Source: an uncultured Alphaproteobacteria bacterium
GTDB taxonomy: Bacteria > Pseudomonadota > Alphaproteobacteria > RF32 > CAG-239
Direction of reading: 5' to 3'
DNA: 48,125 bases
NCBI GenBank assembly: GCA_944390885.1
Contig: CALXRP010000015.1
Location: 1-48,125, forward strand
Shown piece by piece: positions 9,812-18,685 of the stretch. Positions within the stretch are counted from its first letter, which is position 1; each line of letters begins with the position of its first letter. Below the pieces are notes generated by a model. The model searched no databases. It was not told the DNA's origin and saw nothing but the letters and a program-made list of their open reading frames with translations. Position numbers and translations under genes: made by a program.

Positions 9812-11554
9812 ATGTTCATCAGCTTAAACAGAAAAATCTTATATACAATTGCCATATTTTTCATTTTGACCTGCATAATTTTCGTATATTCGTTCTACAT
9901 CGTATATGGCCAGAAATTTCAAGAAGAAGGCCAATTAAACCTGCTGAACACCCGGCAATTTACAGAACTGAACTTTGAAAATGTAACACTCCGGCAAGAA
10001 CTGAATACTCTTTTGCAAAAAAAAGAAGTAACACAGCTGTCTCCCAATGTTATGGAAATCTTGCGTTATAATCAGGATCCGCGTTCTTTGAACGAAATCA
10101 CCATTGAACACAAGCGCGTGGAAGACATCATCCGCAATTACAACAGCCGTTACAACTCTTTTGCCAGAGCGGGAAAAGTCACATTAATCAGCACTTTTCT
10201 GATCGTGTTTATGATTATCATTCTGGGAATATTGCTGCGAAAATGGATACTTGAACCAATTGACAAACTTTCTCACATCAGCGCCCTTGTTGCTGCAGGA
10301 AACTTGTCACAGCGAGTAGAATTAAATAAAAATTATTTATTTGAAGATGAGATTGACAAACTCGCACAAGCCTTTAACCAAATGCTTGAAAACCTAAACA
10401 ACAGCTTTAATGAAATCAAACAAAAAGAAAAGTTTCAACAGGCGCTGATCAACAGCATACCGGATGGAATTCGCGTTATTGATAAAGACTACAACATCAT
10501 TTTAGCCAACAATGCTTATTACAAACAAATCGGATCTCCCGCAAAAACTGACATAAAATGCTACACCTCCTGTCAGGGGCTTTCCTACCCTTGTCCGGAA
10601 AGCAATTTTAGCTGCCCTCTGAGAGAGATCAAGGAAAAACAAAAAAACAGTGTAAAAGTCATTCAGCAATTTCAGTCTTTCCCCAACAGGCACCTTTCCA
10701 TCAATGCTGCCCCGCTCACAATCGATAATGCAGGACAAAAAGAATTTTATATTGTTGAAGCCATCCGGGATTTAAGCGATGACATCAAATTTTCACATCA
10801 GCAAAAACTATCTTCATTAGGTTTTCTGTCAACCTCCATCGCCCACGAGATGAAAAACAATCTGGGCTCTATCCGGATGATTATAGAAAATATTCTGAAT
10901 AAATATTATATAAATACTGCAAATGACAATGAAGCCAAAAAATACCTGGCAATGATTCTTGAGCAAATCACAACCTGTTTAAACATTCCGGAACGGCTGT
11001 TAAAACTGGCACAAAATGTCCATGACGGAGACGGCCCTGTTGACTGCCTAAGTGCCGCAAAAGAAATTGCCGCTTTGCTCGACTATGAGGCAAAACACAA
11101 AGGTATTGATTTAAAAATCAAAAAGACCGGCCAAAACATTTACATTTTAGGAAACGCCTCTGACTTCAAAATGCTTCTGCTCAACTTACTGCAAAATGCC
11201 ATCAAAGCTACCGGAAGCGAAGGAAAAATAAAAATAGATTTAAAAAATGACAATACGAATGTCACTATTAAAATCCAAGACACCGGCCATGGAATCTCTG
11301 CTCGAAACCTCCCCCATATTTTTGAACCTTTTTATTCGGAAGGGCAAAAGGATAACCAAAGCGGAACCGGACTTGGTTTAGCAATCGTAAAATCCATTGT
11401 CGAAAAATTCAACGGCAACATCACCGTCAAAAGCAAAGAAGGCAAAGGAACCGAATTCACGCTTGAATTTCCGCAATACAAACCTGGCAAAGAAAAAAAG
11501 ACAAATAAAAAGACGGCAAAAAAAACAAATTTGTCGAAAAAATCAATTGCATAA
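9812..11554 (+). CDS. Orphan membrane sensor histidine kinase with HAMP and Cys-rich PAS domain
   Basis: 580 aa. TM1 (about 10-32) and TM2 (about 123-143) flank a roughly 90-residue periplasmic region. HAMP (144-195), a short coil, PAS (205-320), HisKA with the phospho-acceptor His345 in SIAHEMKNN, and HATPase (N box NLLQNAIKA, DTGHGIS, GTGLGLAIVKS) follow. The C-terminus is a Lys-rich tail. The PAS domain holds Cys250, 254, 261 and 268, the last two in PC and CPL contexts, suggesting metal or redox sensing. There is no adjacent response regulator on the same strand; the only receiver protein nearby is at 12629-13261 on the other strand. Confidence 0.9.
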   Translation: MFISLNRKILYTIAIFFILTCIIFVYSFYIVYGQKFQEEGQLNLLNTRQFTELNFENVTLRQELNTLLQKKEVTQLSPNVMEILRYNQDPRSLNEITIEHKRVEDIIRNYNSRYNSFARAGKVTLISTFLIVFMIIILGILLRKWILEPIDKLSHISALVAAGNLSQRVELNKNYLFEDEIDKLAQAFNQMLENLNNSFNEIKQKEKFQQALINSIPDGIRVIDKDYNIILANNAYYKQIGSPAKTDIKCYTSCQGLSYPCPESNFSCPLREIKEKQKNSVKVIQQFQSFPNRHLSINAAPLTIDNAGQKEFYIVEAIRDLSDDIKFSHQQKLSSLGFLSTSIAHEMKNNLGSIRMIIENILNKYYINTANDNEAKKYLAMILEQITTCLNIPERLLKLAQNVHDGDGPVDCLSAAKEIAALLDYEAKHKGIDLKIKKTGQNIYILGNASDFKMLLLNLLQNAIKATGSEGKIKIDLKNDNTNVTIKIQDTGHGISARNLPHIFEPFYSEGQKDNQSGTGLGLAIVKSIVEKFNGNITVKSKEGKGTEFTLEFPQYKPGKEKKTNKKTAKKTNLSKKSIA

Positions 11555-11615
11555 ATAAAAATTAGGCGCTATACAATAAAAAAATATAAAAAAATATATA
11601 TAAGGAAATAACTAT

Positions 11616-11837
11616 ATGAGTAAGGAAGAACTTCTGGAACTAACCGGAGAAGTAATCGAAAAACTGCCCAATGCCATGTTCCGCGTCAGATTGGAAAACG
11701 GCGTTGAGATTTTGGCGCATACCGCCGGGAAAATGAGAAAATTCCGTATTCGGGTCATGGTCGGGGATAAAGTCGATATTGAAATGACTCCTTACGATCT
11801 CACCAAAGGAAGAATTACTTTCCGTCACAAAGATTAA
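11616..11837 (+). CDS. infA: Translation initiation factor IF-1
   Basis: 73 aa, one OB fold, beginning [20 protein letters not shown] and containing the conserved [17 protein letters not shown] segment. IF-1 binds the 30S A site and assists IF-2 and IF-3. AAGGAA lies 7 bases before the ATG, and the short AT-rich gap after the kinase gene may hold its own promoter. It is followed directly by a strong terminator. Confidence 0.97.
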   Translation: MSKEELLELTGEVIEKLPNAMFRVRLENGVEILAHTAGKMRKFRIRVMVGDKVDIEMTPYDLTKGRITFRHKD

Positions 11838-11870
11838 AAAAAATCCCGGATTTGAAAATCCGGGATTTTT
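11838..11870 (+). terminator. Bidirectional terminator between infA and the YqaA-like gene
   Basis: The stem AAATCCCGGATT pairs with AATCCGGGATTT around a TGAA loop, with A and T tracts on both sides. It therefore fits termination of infA and of the convergent gene ending at 11879. Confidence 0.85.
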
Positions 11871-11878
11871 ATCATCTG

Positions 11879-12493
11879 CTATATAAATTTAATTGCCGCA
11901 AAACCGCCCACCAGCAACAGTAAGAATAATACAGACAACACACCGAGATTCTTCTCAATAAAGATCTTCATTGGCTCTCCATATTTTTTCAATAACCAGG
12001 CAACCAAATAAAACCTCATACCGCGAGCAATAACCGACGCAATACCAAAAACCCAGATATCCAGATGAACAACACCGCTGGCAATTGTCACAACCTTATA
12101 AGGAAACGGCGTAACTCCCGCTCCAAAGACAATCCAAGCCCCCCATTGGTGATAATAATCCTTAAATACGTCAAACTGATGCAGATAGCCATAAAAAGCA
12201 AGCACCGGCTTTGCTATCAAATCAAAAAAATAAACTCCGATGATATACCCAAAATAGCCGCCCAAAACACTGGCCACCGTTGCCACACCGGCAATTTTCC
12301 AAGCCTTTGAAGGTGTTGCCAAAACCATCGGAATCAACATAATATCCGGCGGAATAGGAAAAAACGAACTCTCAATAAAAGCAACGGCAAACAAAAAATA
12401 TAAAGCCTTCTCGCGAGAAGCCAGATTAATCATATAATCATAACAAGCACTCGTCGTTTTGCGCCACAAATTCAGCATACCTCTTAAAACCAT
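11879..12493 (-). CDS. YqaA-like DedA/VTT family membrane protein
   Basis: 204 aa with about five hydrophobic segments. It has the VTT/DedA signature region: a re-entrant E-SSFFPIPPDIMLIP segment (about 40-56), then GGYFGYIIG and the R-containing helix IARGMRFYLVAWLLKKYG. DedA/VTT proteins act in membrane lipid flipping or proton-linked transport; the substrate of this subgroup is unknown. An alternative start at codon 6 (MLNLWRK) is possible. It lies 135 bp after the response regulator gene and may share its transcript. Confidence 0.8.
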   Translation of the reverse strand: MVLRGMLNLWRKTTSACYDYMINLASREKALYFLFAVAFIESSFFPIPPDIMLIPMVLATPSKAWKIAGVATVASVLGGYFGYIIGVYFFDLIAKPVLAFYGYLHQFDVFKDYYHQWGAWIVFGAGVTPFPYKVVTIASGVVHLDIWVFGIASVIARGMRFYLVAWLLKKYGEPMKIFIEKNLGVLSVLFLLLLVGGFAAIKFI

Positions 12494-12574
12494 AACCTCA
12501 AATCCGTATCAAATAAAACATAAATGCGGCTTTGCCATACCATCTTTGCAAACCGGCGTTTTTTCAATTGCTTC

Positions 12575-12588
12575 TTTCAAATTTGAAA
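12575..12588. repeat. Perfect 14-bp palindrome in front of the YqaA-like gene
   Basis: TTTCAAATTTGAAA lies about 85 bp upstream of the YqaA-like start, between it and the response regulator. It may be an operator or part of a weak hairpin. Nothing else is recognisable in this 135-bp gap. Confidence 0.35.
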
Positions 12589-12628
12589 AAAGCTCCCGCA
12601 CGCTGAAACCGAGTATAAAGGCAAATAA

Positions 12629-13261
12629 TTATTTTATCAACTCTTCCAATTCATCCACCTGTTCATAACTTTCCAAATGGCAAATCTGCGGATGTTTCAA
12701 TTCTTTTTTTATTTGAAGAAAACGGCCTCTCGGCAAGTGAACGGCCACAACTTTCGGCATATTCTTTTGCAAATAGGTCTTTGCCGCCCGCACATCATTA
12801 ACTTCAAAACAAGACCACAAGTTTTTTGTTATTCTATTTTTAAAAGACATTTCTGCCGGAGCAAAATCTTCCAACAGCAAAACATCATGATCTCTGTTTC
12901 CGATACAATAAGTTTCTAAAATTTCAAACAAAACATCCGGTTTCACGGGCTTACTCAAATAATGGGCAGCACCTTTTTCTATAGCCAGCGCTTTATCAGA
13001 CAAAACGCTCATCACCACAACCGGCACCTGAGACAACGCCTCATCTTTTTCGAGCCGATGCAAAACCTCCCAGCCGGTAACTTTCGGCATATTAATATCC
13101 AAAATAAAAACGTCCGGCTTCAACTCTTTGCCATAAAGCAAAAATTGATACGCATTCGCGGTCACAAAAATCTCATATCCGATTTTTTCCAGCAGCCCGT
13201 GATACAAATTCAAAACAATCAAATCATCATCAAGCATCAAAACCCGCCCAAGTTTATTCAT
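12629..13261 (-). CDS. Response regulator with a second, degenerate receiver domain
   Basis: 210 aa. Residues 5-120 are a normal CheY-like receiver: acidic cluster DDD at 11-13, phospho-acceptor Asp55 in ILDINMP, Ser85, and Lys104 in SKPVKP. Residues 125-205 resemble a second receiver (LLLEDF near 130, then VVAVHLP at 171-177) in which His175 takes the acceptor Asp position, so it is probably not phosphorylated. No DNA-binding or enzymatic output domain is present. It is a possible partner of the orphan kinase at 9812-11554, but the genes are 1 kb apart on opposite strands. Confidence 0.8.
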   Translation of the reverse strand: MNKLGRVLMLDDDLIVLNLYHGLLEKIGYEIFVTANAYQFLLYGKELKPDVFILDINMPKVTGWEVLHRLEKDEALSQVPVVVMSVLSDKALAIEKGAAHYLSKPVKPDVLFEILETYCIGNRDHDVLLLEDFAPAEMSFKNRITKNLWSCFEVNDVRAAKTYLQKNMPKVVAVHLPRGRFLQIKKELKHPQICHLESYEQVDELEELIK

Positions 13262-13331
13262 TGTTTCCTACCCCTTGCCTTTATACAATTGAATAAAAAA
13301 CAATATAATCACCAAAAGCGGATTTAAAAGA

Positions 13332-14192
13332 TCAGATGTTTTTTTTCTGTTTTTGAAATGCCTGCCATGTATTTTCTAACAGCATTGCCACCGTCATCGG
13401 CCCGACCCCGCCCGGAACCGGCGTAATCCGCACATTTTTTCGGCATAAAGCGTCAAAATCGACATCGCCGCAAAGCTTTCCGTTTTCCGTACGGTTAATT
13501 CCCACATCAATCACAACGGCACCGTCCTTAACCCAGTCATCTTTTACCAATCTTGGACACCCGCAGGCGGCAACCACAATATCAGCCTGACAAACAATTT
13601 CCTTCAAACCGACTGTTTTGGAATGGGTAACCGTCACGGTACAATCCCGGTTTAAAAGAAGGCTGGATAACGGCTTTCCGACAATATTTGAACGGCCGAT
13701 AATAACGGCATGTTTCCCACTCAATTCAACACCCGTACTGTCAATCAATCGAAGCACACCTTTAGGCGTTGCCGCAACAACGGCATCCGGGCTTCCTCCC
13801 TGCAAACGTCCGAGGTTCATCGGACCAAAACCGTCCACATCCTTTTCCGGGCAAATTGCTTCTACCAAACACCTCGTATCCAATTGCTCCGGTAACGGCT
13901 GTTGAATAATAATTCCGTTAACTGCCGGATCCTCATTCAAAGCCTGCACCACCTCAAACAGCTCTTTTTCAGAAACATTTTCGCCAAACTGCAAAACCCG
14001 ACATTCAATACCGACCTCGGCAGCCGCCTTTTCTTTATTCCGCACATAAATCCGGCTGGCCTCATTTTCTCCAACCAAAATAACAGCCAACACCGGCCGC
14101 ACACAAGCAGAGGCAATGTGTTTTTTCAACGCACTCCGAACCTCCGCCGCTATTGCCTTCCCGTCAATAATTATATTATTCTCTGTTGCCAT
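13332..14192 (-). CDS. folD: Bifunctional methylenetetrahydrofolate dehydrogenase/cyclohydrolase
   Basis: 286 aa from the ATG at 14192, chosen because AAAAGGA lies 5 bases upstream; an earlier ATG at 14207 is less well placed. FolD motifs are visible: the Tyr/Lys region RIYVRNKEKAA, the QQPLPEQLD active-site segment, DVDGFGP, the NADP-binding GRSNIVGKP and the C-terminal PVPGGVGPMT. It interconverts 5,10-methylene- and 10-formyl-THF in the cytosol. It overlaps yggU by 17 bp in a minus-strand operon. Confidence 0.97.
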   Translation of the reverse strand: MATENNIIIDGKAIAAEVRSALKKHIASACVRPVLAVILVGENEASRIYVRNKEKAAAEVGIECRVLQFGENVSEKELFEVVQALNEDPAVNGIIIQQPLPEQLDTRCLVEAICPEKDVDGFGPMNLGRLQGGSPDAVVAATPKGVLRLIDSTGVELSGKHAVIIGRSNIVGKPLSSLLLNRDCTVTVTHSKTVGLKEIVCQADIVVAACGCPRLVKDDWVKDGAVVIDVGINRTENGKLCGDVDFDALCRKNVRITPVPGGVGPMTVAMLLENTWQAFQKQKKNI

Positions 14193-14511
14193 TATATCCT
14201 TTTTCATTCAACTTTGTTTCAATCTCAACAACCTCATCCTCGTCCGCAGTAATGCAGATTCTCTTAAATCTGTCCGTTTCTCCGCTGACAATTTTAAAAC
14301 GCGACTTTGCCACCTTCAAATACTTTGCCAGATAAGCAATCAGTTCTTTATTTGCCTTTCCTTTTTCCGGAACAGCATTGACGGAAATTTTCAAATAATC
14401 CGTTCCTTCCGCATCAGTAAAAATACCGTTTATAGAACAAGAAGAAGAGTTAGGCGAAATCCTAACTCTTAACATCACTCCTTGTTCTGTTTTTTCAAAC
14501 ATACCCGTCAT
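14176..14511 (-). CDS. DUF167/YggU family protein
   Basis: 111 aa. The pattern VRISPNSSSC, then LKISVNAVPEKGKANKELIA and FKIVSGETDRFKRI is the DUF167 (YggU) fold signature. The biochemical function is unknown. It follows yggT by 25 bp, the common yggT-yggU pairing, and overlaps folD. The Shine-Dalgarno sequence is weak, so coupling with the upstream gene or an in-frame ATG at codon 4 is possible. Confidence 0.88.
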   Translation of the reverse strand: MTGMFEKTEQGVMLRVRISPNSSSCSINGIFTDAEGTDYLKISVNAVPEKGKANKELIAYLAKYLKVAKSRFKIVSGETDRFKRICITADEDEVVEIETKLNEKGYNGNRE

Positions 14512-14536
14512 CTAAAAAGACAACTTGTTGAGTTTA

Positions 14537-14836
14537 CTACAAAATAATGTCGCTTAATCTGTAAACCAAACGTTCCAAAAACAGCAAGACCAAAAGCAGG
14601 ACAAACGGAGAAAAATCAATTCCTGCAATCAACGGAAGTTTGCTGCGGATCTTATCATAGACCGGATGAGTAACATTTTCCAGAATTTCCATGGTTTTCT
14701 TGGCATACTTATTGGTAACATCCAAAATTTTAAAATGAATCAACCAATGAAGAACAACCTCAACCACAACGATTTTGAAATAAATATTCAAAAGCAGTCC
14801 TATAATATACAAAAACGGCTCAAATAAAGCTCCCAT
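14537..14836 (-). CDS. YggT family integral membrane protein
   Basis: 99 aa with two hydrophobic helices (about 10-30 and 75-95) and the segment NVTHPVYDKIRSKLP between them, matching the YggT family (about 95 aa, half of the E. coli two-repeat protein). Plant homologues help organise thylakoid or cell-division membranes; in bacteria the role is unclear. AGGAG lies 9 bases before the ATG. It is in operon with yggU and folD. Confidence 0.9.
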   Translation of the reverse strand: MGALFEPFLYIIGLLLNIYFKIVVVEVVLHWLIHFKILDVTNKYAKKTMEILENVTHPVYDKIRSKLPLIAGIDFSPFVLLLVLLFLERLVYRLSDIIL

Positions 14837-14864
14837 AATTTTTATCTCCTAACTATAACTGTGT

Positions 14865-15743
14865 TCATATATTGTATTGCCTGCTCAACTTTTCAAACTG
14901 AGCCGCATTAAAGTTTTGCTTATGCACCGGCAGAACCGGGCTGTGAACCTCGGGCTGCCTGCCCCTAAGAGCATTTATACGATCAATTGTTTGCTTTTTC
15001 GTTAACGGCGCACGATCAATACGGTCAATCAACCGCTCGGCCGGTCCGTCTTCAAAAGAAAGACCGTAATTCATCTCCAGCTTGGTCTTCAGCTTTGCCG
15101 GAATCTCCCTCCCCTGACGCATAAAATACAACGCCAGCAAATACATCTTTGCCCGATCATTGTCAATACGCCGGTCTTTTTTGCTTTTTTCATCGGCATA
15201 GTTTTGTGTTGAAAGCTTAACCGCACTGCGAATTTCTAAAAGTTTCGCCCACTTTTTTTGCAAAAAGCTGATTTTTTCCTTTGCCACATCAGCCAAATGA
15301 CCAGTACCGCGGGCAGCATTCTGATAAAGGGCTATACACATTTTAACTTCGGTTTCCCGCTGATTCAGATCTGTCAGAAAATCATTCCTGCGTTCCAGCT
15401 CTTCTTTTGTTACGCCGTCAGTTGACATATCCTTGATAATGTCGATTCCGTCTTCAATCCAGGTAAAATATTCATTTTTCGGATCAGTTTCCGATGTAAT
15501 CGTCTGAATAGAATTGGCAACAATAAAATCAAGTTCACCCGCCGTAATCTCCTTACCACCGATCATAACCTTTTCATCAGAACGGCGTTCAATCTGTCGG
15601 GCAATTCTTTCTTTCTCTTCTTTGCTGATTTGCGGATAAGCATGCTCCAACCCTTTCTGGATCAGCTCATTGCTGTTTCTGACCACCGCACCGCCGGGAT
15701 TACTCAAACCTCGCAATTCGGTAATTTGGTCTGCTGCACTCAT
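14865..15743 (-). CDS. Hypothetical helical cytoplasmic protein
   Basis: 292 aa, no signal peptide or membrane segment. It is highly charged (many Lys, Glu, Asp, Arg) and predicted mostly helical, with coiled-coil-like stretches around 100-190. No domain is recognised. AAGG lies 7 bases before the ATG. It is 14 bp downstream of the TerB-like gene and 28 bp upstream of yggT, so it is probably co-transcribed. Normal codon use suggests a resident gene, perhaps specific to the lineage. Confidence 0.75.
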   Translation of the reverse strand: MSAADQITELRGLSNPGGAVVRNSNELIQKGLEHAYPQISKEEKERIARQIERRSDEKVMIGGKEITAGELDFIVANSIQTITSETDPKNEYFTWIEDGIDIIKDMSTDGVTKEELERRNDFLTDLNQRETEVKMCIALYQNAARGTGHLADVAKEKISFLQKKWAKLLEIRSAVKLSTQNYADEKSKKDRRIDNDRAKMYLLALYFMRQGREIPAKLKTKLEMNYGLSFEDGPAERLIDRIDRAPLTKKQTIDRINALRGRQPEVHSPVLPVHKQNFNAAQFEKLSRQYNI

Positions 15744-15757
15744 CTGACACCTTCTTC

Positions 15758-16177
15758 TTAAACTTCTTCAAAAATAATTTTACCTTCTTCAAGCCAAACC
15801 AACCGGTCAATAACCCATTTGCTGATCTGCTCGATTTTTTCCAACTCAACGCCCATCGCTCGGCCAACCCGCCCGATAAGAAGCGTCTCACTATCTGAAA
15901 GCTCATCATCGGCATGGGCAAGCACGCACATTTCCTTAATCAATTCCAATGCAGCCCGACGATTGTTAATAATTTTCACGGCTTCCACTACCTCATCATC
16001 AGACCCCTGGCAAAGTATCTCTTCTAATCGGCTCTCGGGAATACCGTAAATCTTTGCAGTTTCCCGGACAAAAGCCTTTTCATCTTCATCAAGCTTTCCA
16101 TCAGCATTTGCCAGACGTGCCAAAGCCTTCATAAAAACGATTCGTTGTTCTTCATTCAGTTCTGTCAGATAATCCAT
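15758..16177 (-). CDS. TerB-like (tellurite resistance TerB fold) protein
   Basis: 139 aa from the ATG at 16177, chosen because GGAG lies 6 bases upstream (an ATG at 16204 has none). The pattern ALARLANADGKLDEDEKAFV and, in the second half, LAHADDELSDSETLLIGRV gives two acidic helix-loop-helix repeats as in the TerB/DUF533 superfamily. These often bind metal and act with membrane or stress proteins; tellurite resistance itself is not implied. It heads the minus-strand group that runs to folD and is divergent from miaB. Confidence 0.75.
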   Translation of the reverse strand: MDYLTELNEEQRIVFMKALARLANADGKLDEDEKAFVRETAKIYGIPESRLEEILCQGSDDEVVEAVKIINNRRAALELIKEMCVLAHADDELSDSETLLIGRVGRAMGVELEKIEQISKWVIDRLVWLEEGKIIFEEV

Positions 16178-16321
16178 ATTCTGCTCCGTATTAAAATTTA
16201 ACATAACAATACTCCCGAGTTACTTTAATCCGATTTTAACAAAACCTGCAATTTTTGCAACAAAAAAGCTCCCTTGGCGTCATTGTCACATTGCCTCTCC
16301 TGCTGATAATATAAAATTCGG

Positions 16322-16350
16322 TTGAAATCCTGCGCTCTTTAGCTTAAAAT
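16322..16350 (+). promoter_or_regulatory. Sigma-70 type promoter of the miaB operon
   Basis: TTGAAA (16322-16327) and TAAAAT (16345-16350) are separated by 17 bases, 33 bp upstream of the miaB start codon. Confidence 0.65.
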
Positions 16351-16382
16351 ATAAAGATAAAAAAATAAAAAGCGAGAAAAGC

Positions 16383-17732
16383 GTGAAACACTATTATATA
16401 AAAACTTTCGGCTGTCAGATGAACGTATATGATTCTGAACGTATAGCCGACATATTACAAACTCTTGGATACCGGGAAGCCCCGTCTCCCCGGGATGCTG
16501 ATCTGATTATCTTCAACACCTGCCATATCAGAGAAAAAGCCGCTGAAAAAGTTTTTTCTGACCTCGGGCGTATAAACCTCATCAAAGAAGAACGCCGCGA
16601 ACAAGGAAAAGAAACAATCATCGGCGTCGTCGGCTGTGTTGTCCAGGCCGAAGACGAACAAATTGCCAAACGGGCACCGTTCGTTGATTTTGCCACCGGT
16701 CCGTTAACCTATCACCGCATCCCTGAAATTCTTGCAAAAATCAACCGAAAAAAAGGCCTTCCGATCATTGATACCGAATTCCCCGCTGAATCAAAATTTG
16801 ATTTTTTGCCGCAGAACTCCAACAGCCTGTCATGCGCTTTTCTGGCTGTGCAGGAAGGATGCAACAATTTCTGCACCTATTGCGTTGTTCCCTATACCCG
16901 TGGTGCGGAATACTCACGTCCGATAAAAGAAGTGGTCGAAGAAGCCCGCCGGCTGGTTCAAAACGGCGCGCTTGAAATCAACCTGCTGGGTCAAAATGTC
17001 AATTCATATCACGGAGAAGACTCATCAGGAAAAGAACGCCCTTTGTCTTACCTTTTGCGAGAATTGGCAAAAATAGACGGTTTAAAACGCCTGCGCTATA
17101 CGACCTCCTATCCGGCAGATATGACGGATGACTTAATCGAATGCCATCGCGACCTGGACAAACTGATGCCCTACCTGCATCTTCCGGTACAGTCCGGTTC
17201 TGATAAAATTTTAAAAGCAATGAACCGTCGCCATACATCATCCGACTACCTGAAAGTCATTGAAAAATTGCACAAGGCCAATCCGGCAATCGGAATGTCA
17301 TCAGATTTCATCGTTGGTTTTCCCGGTGAAACGGATGAAGATTTTCAGGCAACGCTCGACATTGTCAACCGGGTAAAATACATCCAGGCTTTTTCATTCA
17401 AATATTCCCGAAGAGCAGGAACACCTGCAGCATTGTTAAAAAATCAGGTAGAAGAAAAAGTCAAAAAAGAGCGGCTGGATACCTTGCAGAATTTGCTGTT
17501 TTCTTATCAATTAAAGTTTAATAAAGATTCTGTTGGTAAGGTAATGCCCGTACTTTTTGAAAGCCGAGGACGCGGCCGCAACCAACTTTTCGGACGAACG
17601 CCTTATATGCAAAATCTGCATGCCGAACTGGATAAAAGCTGTCTGAACAAAATTGTAAACATAAAAATAACCGAAGCAACAACAAACTCCCTGATCGGGA
17701 TTATGGAAGGGGAAACACCATGTCAGAAATAA
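16383..17732 (+). CDS. miaB: tRNA-i6A37 methylthiotransferase
   Basis: 449 aa from a GTG at 16383 (KHYYIKTFGCQMNVYDSERI). The N-terminal MTTase domain carries three cluster cysteines (GCQMN, NTCHIRE, GCVVQ). The radical-SAM domain has CNNFCTYC (about residue 160), and a C-terminal TRAM domain runs from about 375. It adds the 2-methylthio group to i6A37 of tRNAs reading UNN codons, using SAM and two 4Fe-4S clusters. It overlaps phoH by 13 bp in the conserved miaB-phoH-ybeY-lnt order. Confidence 0.97.
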   Translation: MKHYYIKTFGCQMNVYDSERIADILQTLGYREAPSPRDADLIIFNTCHIREKAAEKVFSDLGRINLIKEERREQGKETIIGVVGCVVQAEDEQIAKRAPFVDFATGPLTYHRIPEILAKINRKKGLPIIDTEFPAESKFDFLPQNSNSLSCAFLAVQEGCNNFCTYCVVPYTRGAEYSRPIKEVVEEARRLVQNGALEINLLGQNVNSYHGEDSSGKERPLSYLLRELAKIDGLKRLRYTTSYPADMTDDLIECHRDLDKLMPYLHLPVQSGSDKILKAMNRRHTSSDYLKVIEKLHKANPAIGMSSDFIVGFPGETDEDFQATLDIVNRVKYIQAFSFKYSRRAGTPAALLKNQVEEKVKKERLDTLQNLLFSYQLKFNKDSVGKVMPVLFESRGRGRNQLFGRTPYMQNLHAELDKSCLNKIVNIKITEATTNSLIGIMEGETPCQK

Positions 17733-18685
17733 ATCTTGAACTTTACAATAACCTCTTGGTGCAACAAGTTGTCGGACCGCAGGATTCGCATTTACGCCTG
17801 CTTGAAAAACTGTTAAACGTCGAAATTTCATCTTTCGGCAATCAGATCAAAATCACCGGTGGCAAAGATGCTGCCGTCCAAGCTCAGACCGCCATTGACA
17901 TTTTATACCACAAAGCCGGCAAAAACATTGACATCAACGAAGAAGAAGTCAAAGCCGCTGTCCGTATCTCCGGTGCCGGAGCTGAAAAAATCGCGGAAGA
18001 CAACATGGAAGATATTGTTTTAAAAACCAAAAAGCGCCATATTTATCCGCGTTCAGCAACCCAGGCAGCCTATATTAAAGAAATGATGAAAAATGAACTT
18101 GTTTTTGGTCTCGGACCAGCCGGAACCGGAAAAACCTATCTGGCTGTTGCTCTGGCCGTTTCAATGATGTTGGAAGGCAAAATTGATAAGATCATCTTAT
18201 CCCGCCCGGCCGTCGAAGCGGGTGAAAATCTCGGCTTTCTGCCCGGCGATTTAAAAGAAAAAGTCGACCCTTACCTTCGTCCGCTGTACGACGCCCTGTA
18301 TGAAATGTTACCGGCAGAACAAGTTGATAAAAAGCTCGCCCTCGGCGAAATCGAAATCGCTCCGCTGGCTTTTATGCGCGGCCGTACATTATCCAACTCT
18401 TTTATCATTCTGGACGAGGCACAAAACACCACCCCGATGCAGATGAAAATGTTCTTAACCCGTTTGGGCGAAAACTCCCGCATGGTTGTCAACGGCGACC
18501 TGAGTCAGGTTGACCTCCCCAAAGGAACAATTTCCGGTCTTAGAGATTCGCTGGAAACATTAAAAGGAATAGACAACATCAGTTCCGTTCGCTTCAGCGC
18601 AGCTGACGTTGTCCGGCACGGTTTGGTTGCAAAAATCGTAAAAGCTTACGAGGAAAGGAGCAAAAAAACATACGGCGATGAGTAA
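17720..18685 (+). CDS. PhoH-like ATPase (PhoL/YbeZ)
   Basis: 321 aa. The P-loop GPAGTGKTYLA (about 130-140) and Walker B FIILDEAQNT are those of PhoH/YbeZ, preceded by a small N-terminal KH-like region. The family pairs with YbeY and has been linked to RNA helicase activity and rRNA processing. GGAAGGGG precedes the ATG. It overlaps miaB (13 bp) and ybeY (8 bp), so the three are translationally coupled. No obvious phosphate-regulation element is seen. Confidence 0.95.
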   Translation: MSEINLELYNNLLVQQVVGPQDSHLRLLEKLLNVEISSFGNQIKITGGKDAAVQAQTAIDILYHKAGKNIDINEEEVKAAVRISGAGAEKIAEDNMEDIVLKTKKRHIYPRSATQAAYIKEMMKNELVFGLGPAGTGKTYLAVALAVSMMLEGKIDKIILSRPAVEAGENLGFLPGDLKEKVDPYLRPLYDALYEMLPAEQVDKKLALGEIEIAPLAFMRGRTLSNSFIILDEAQNTTPMQMKMFLTRLGENSRMVVNGDLSQVDLPKGTISGLRDSLETLKGIDNISSVRFSAADVVRHGLVAKIVKAYEERSKKTYGDE

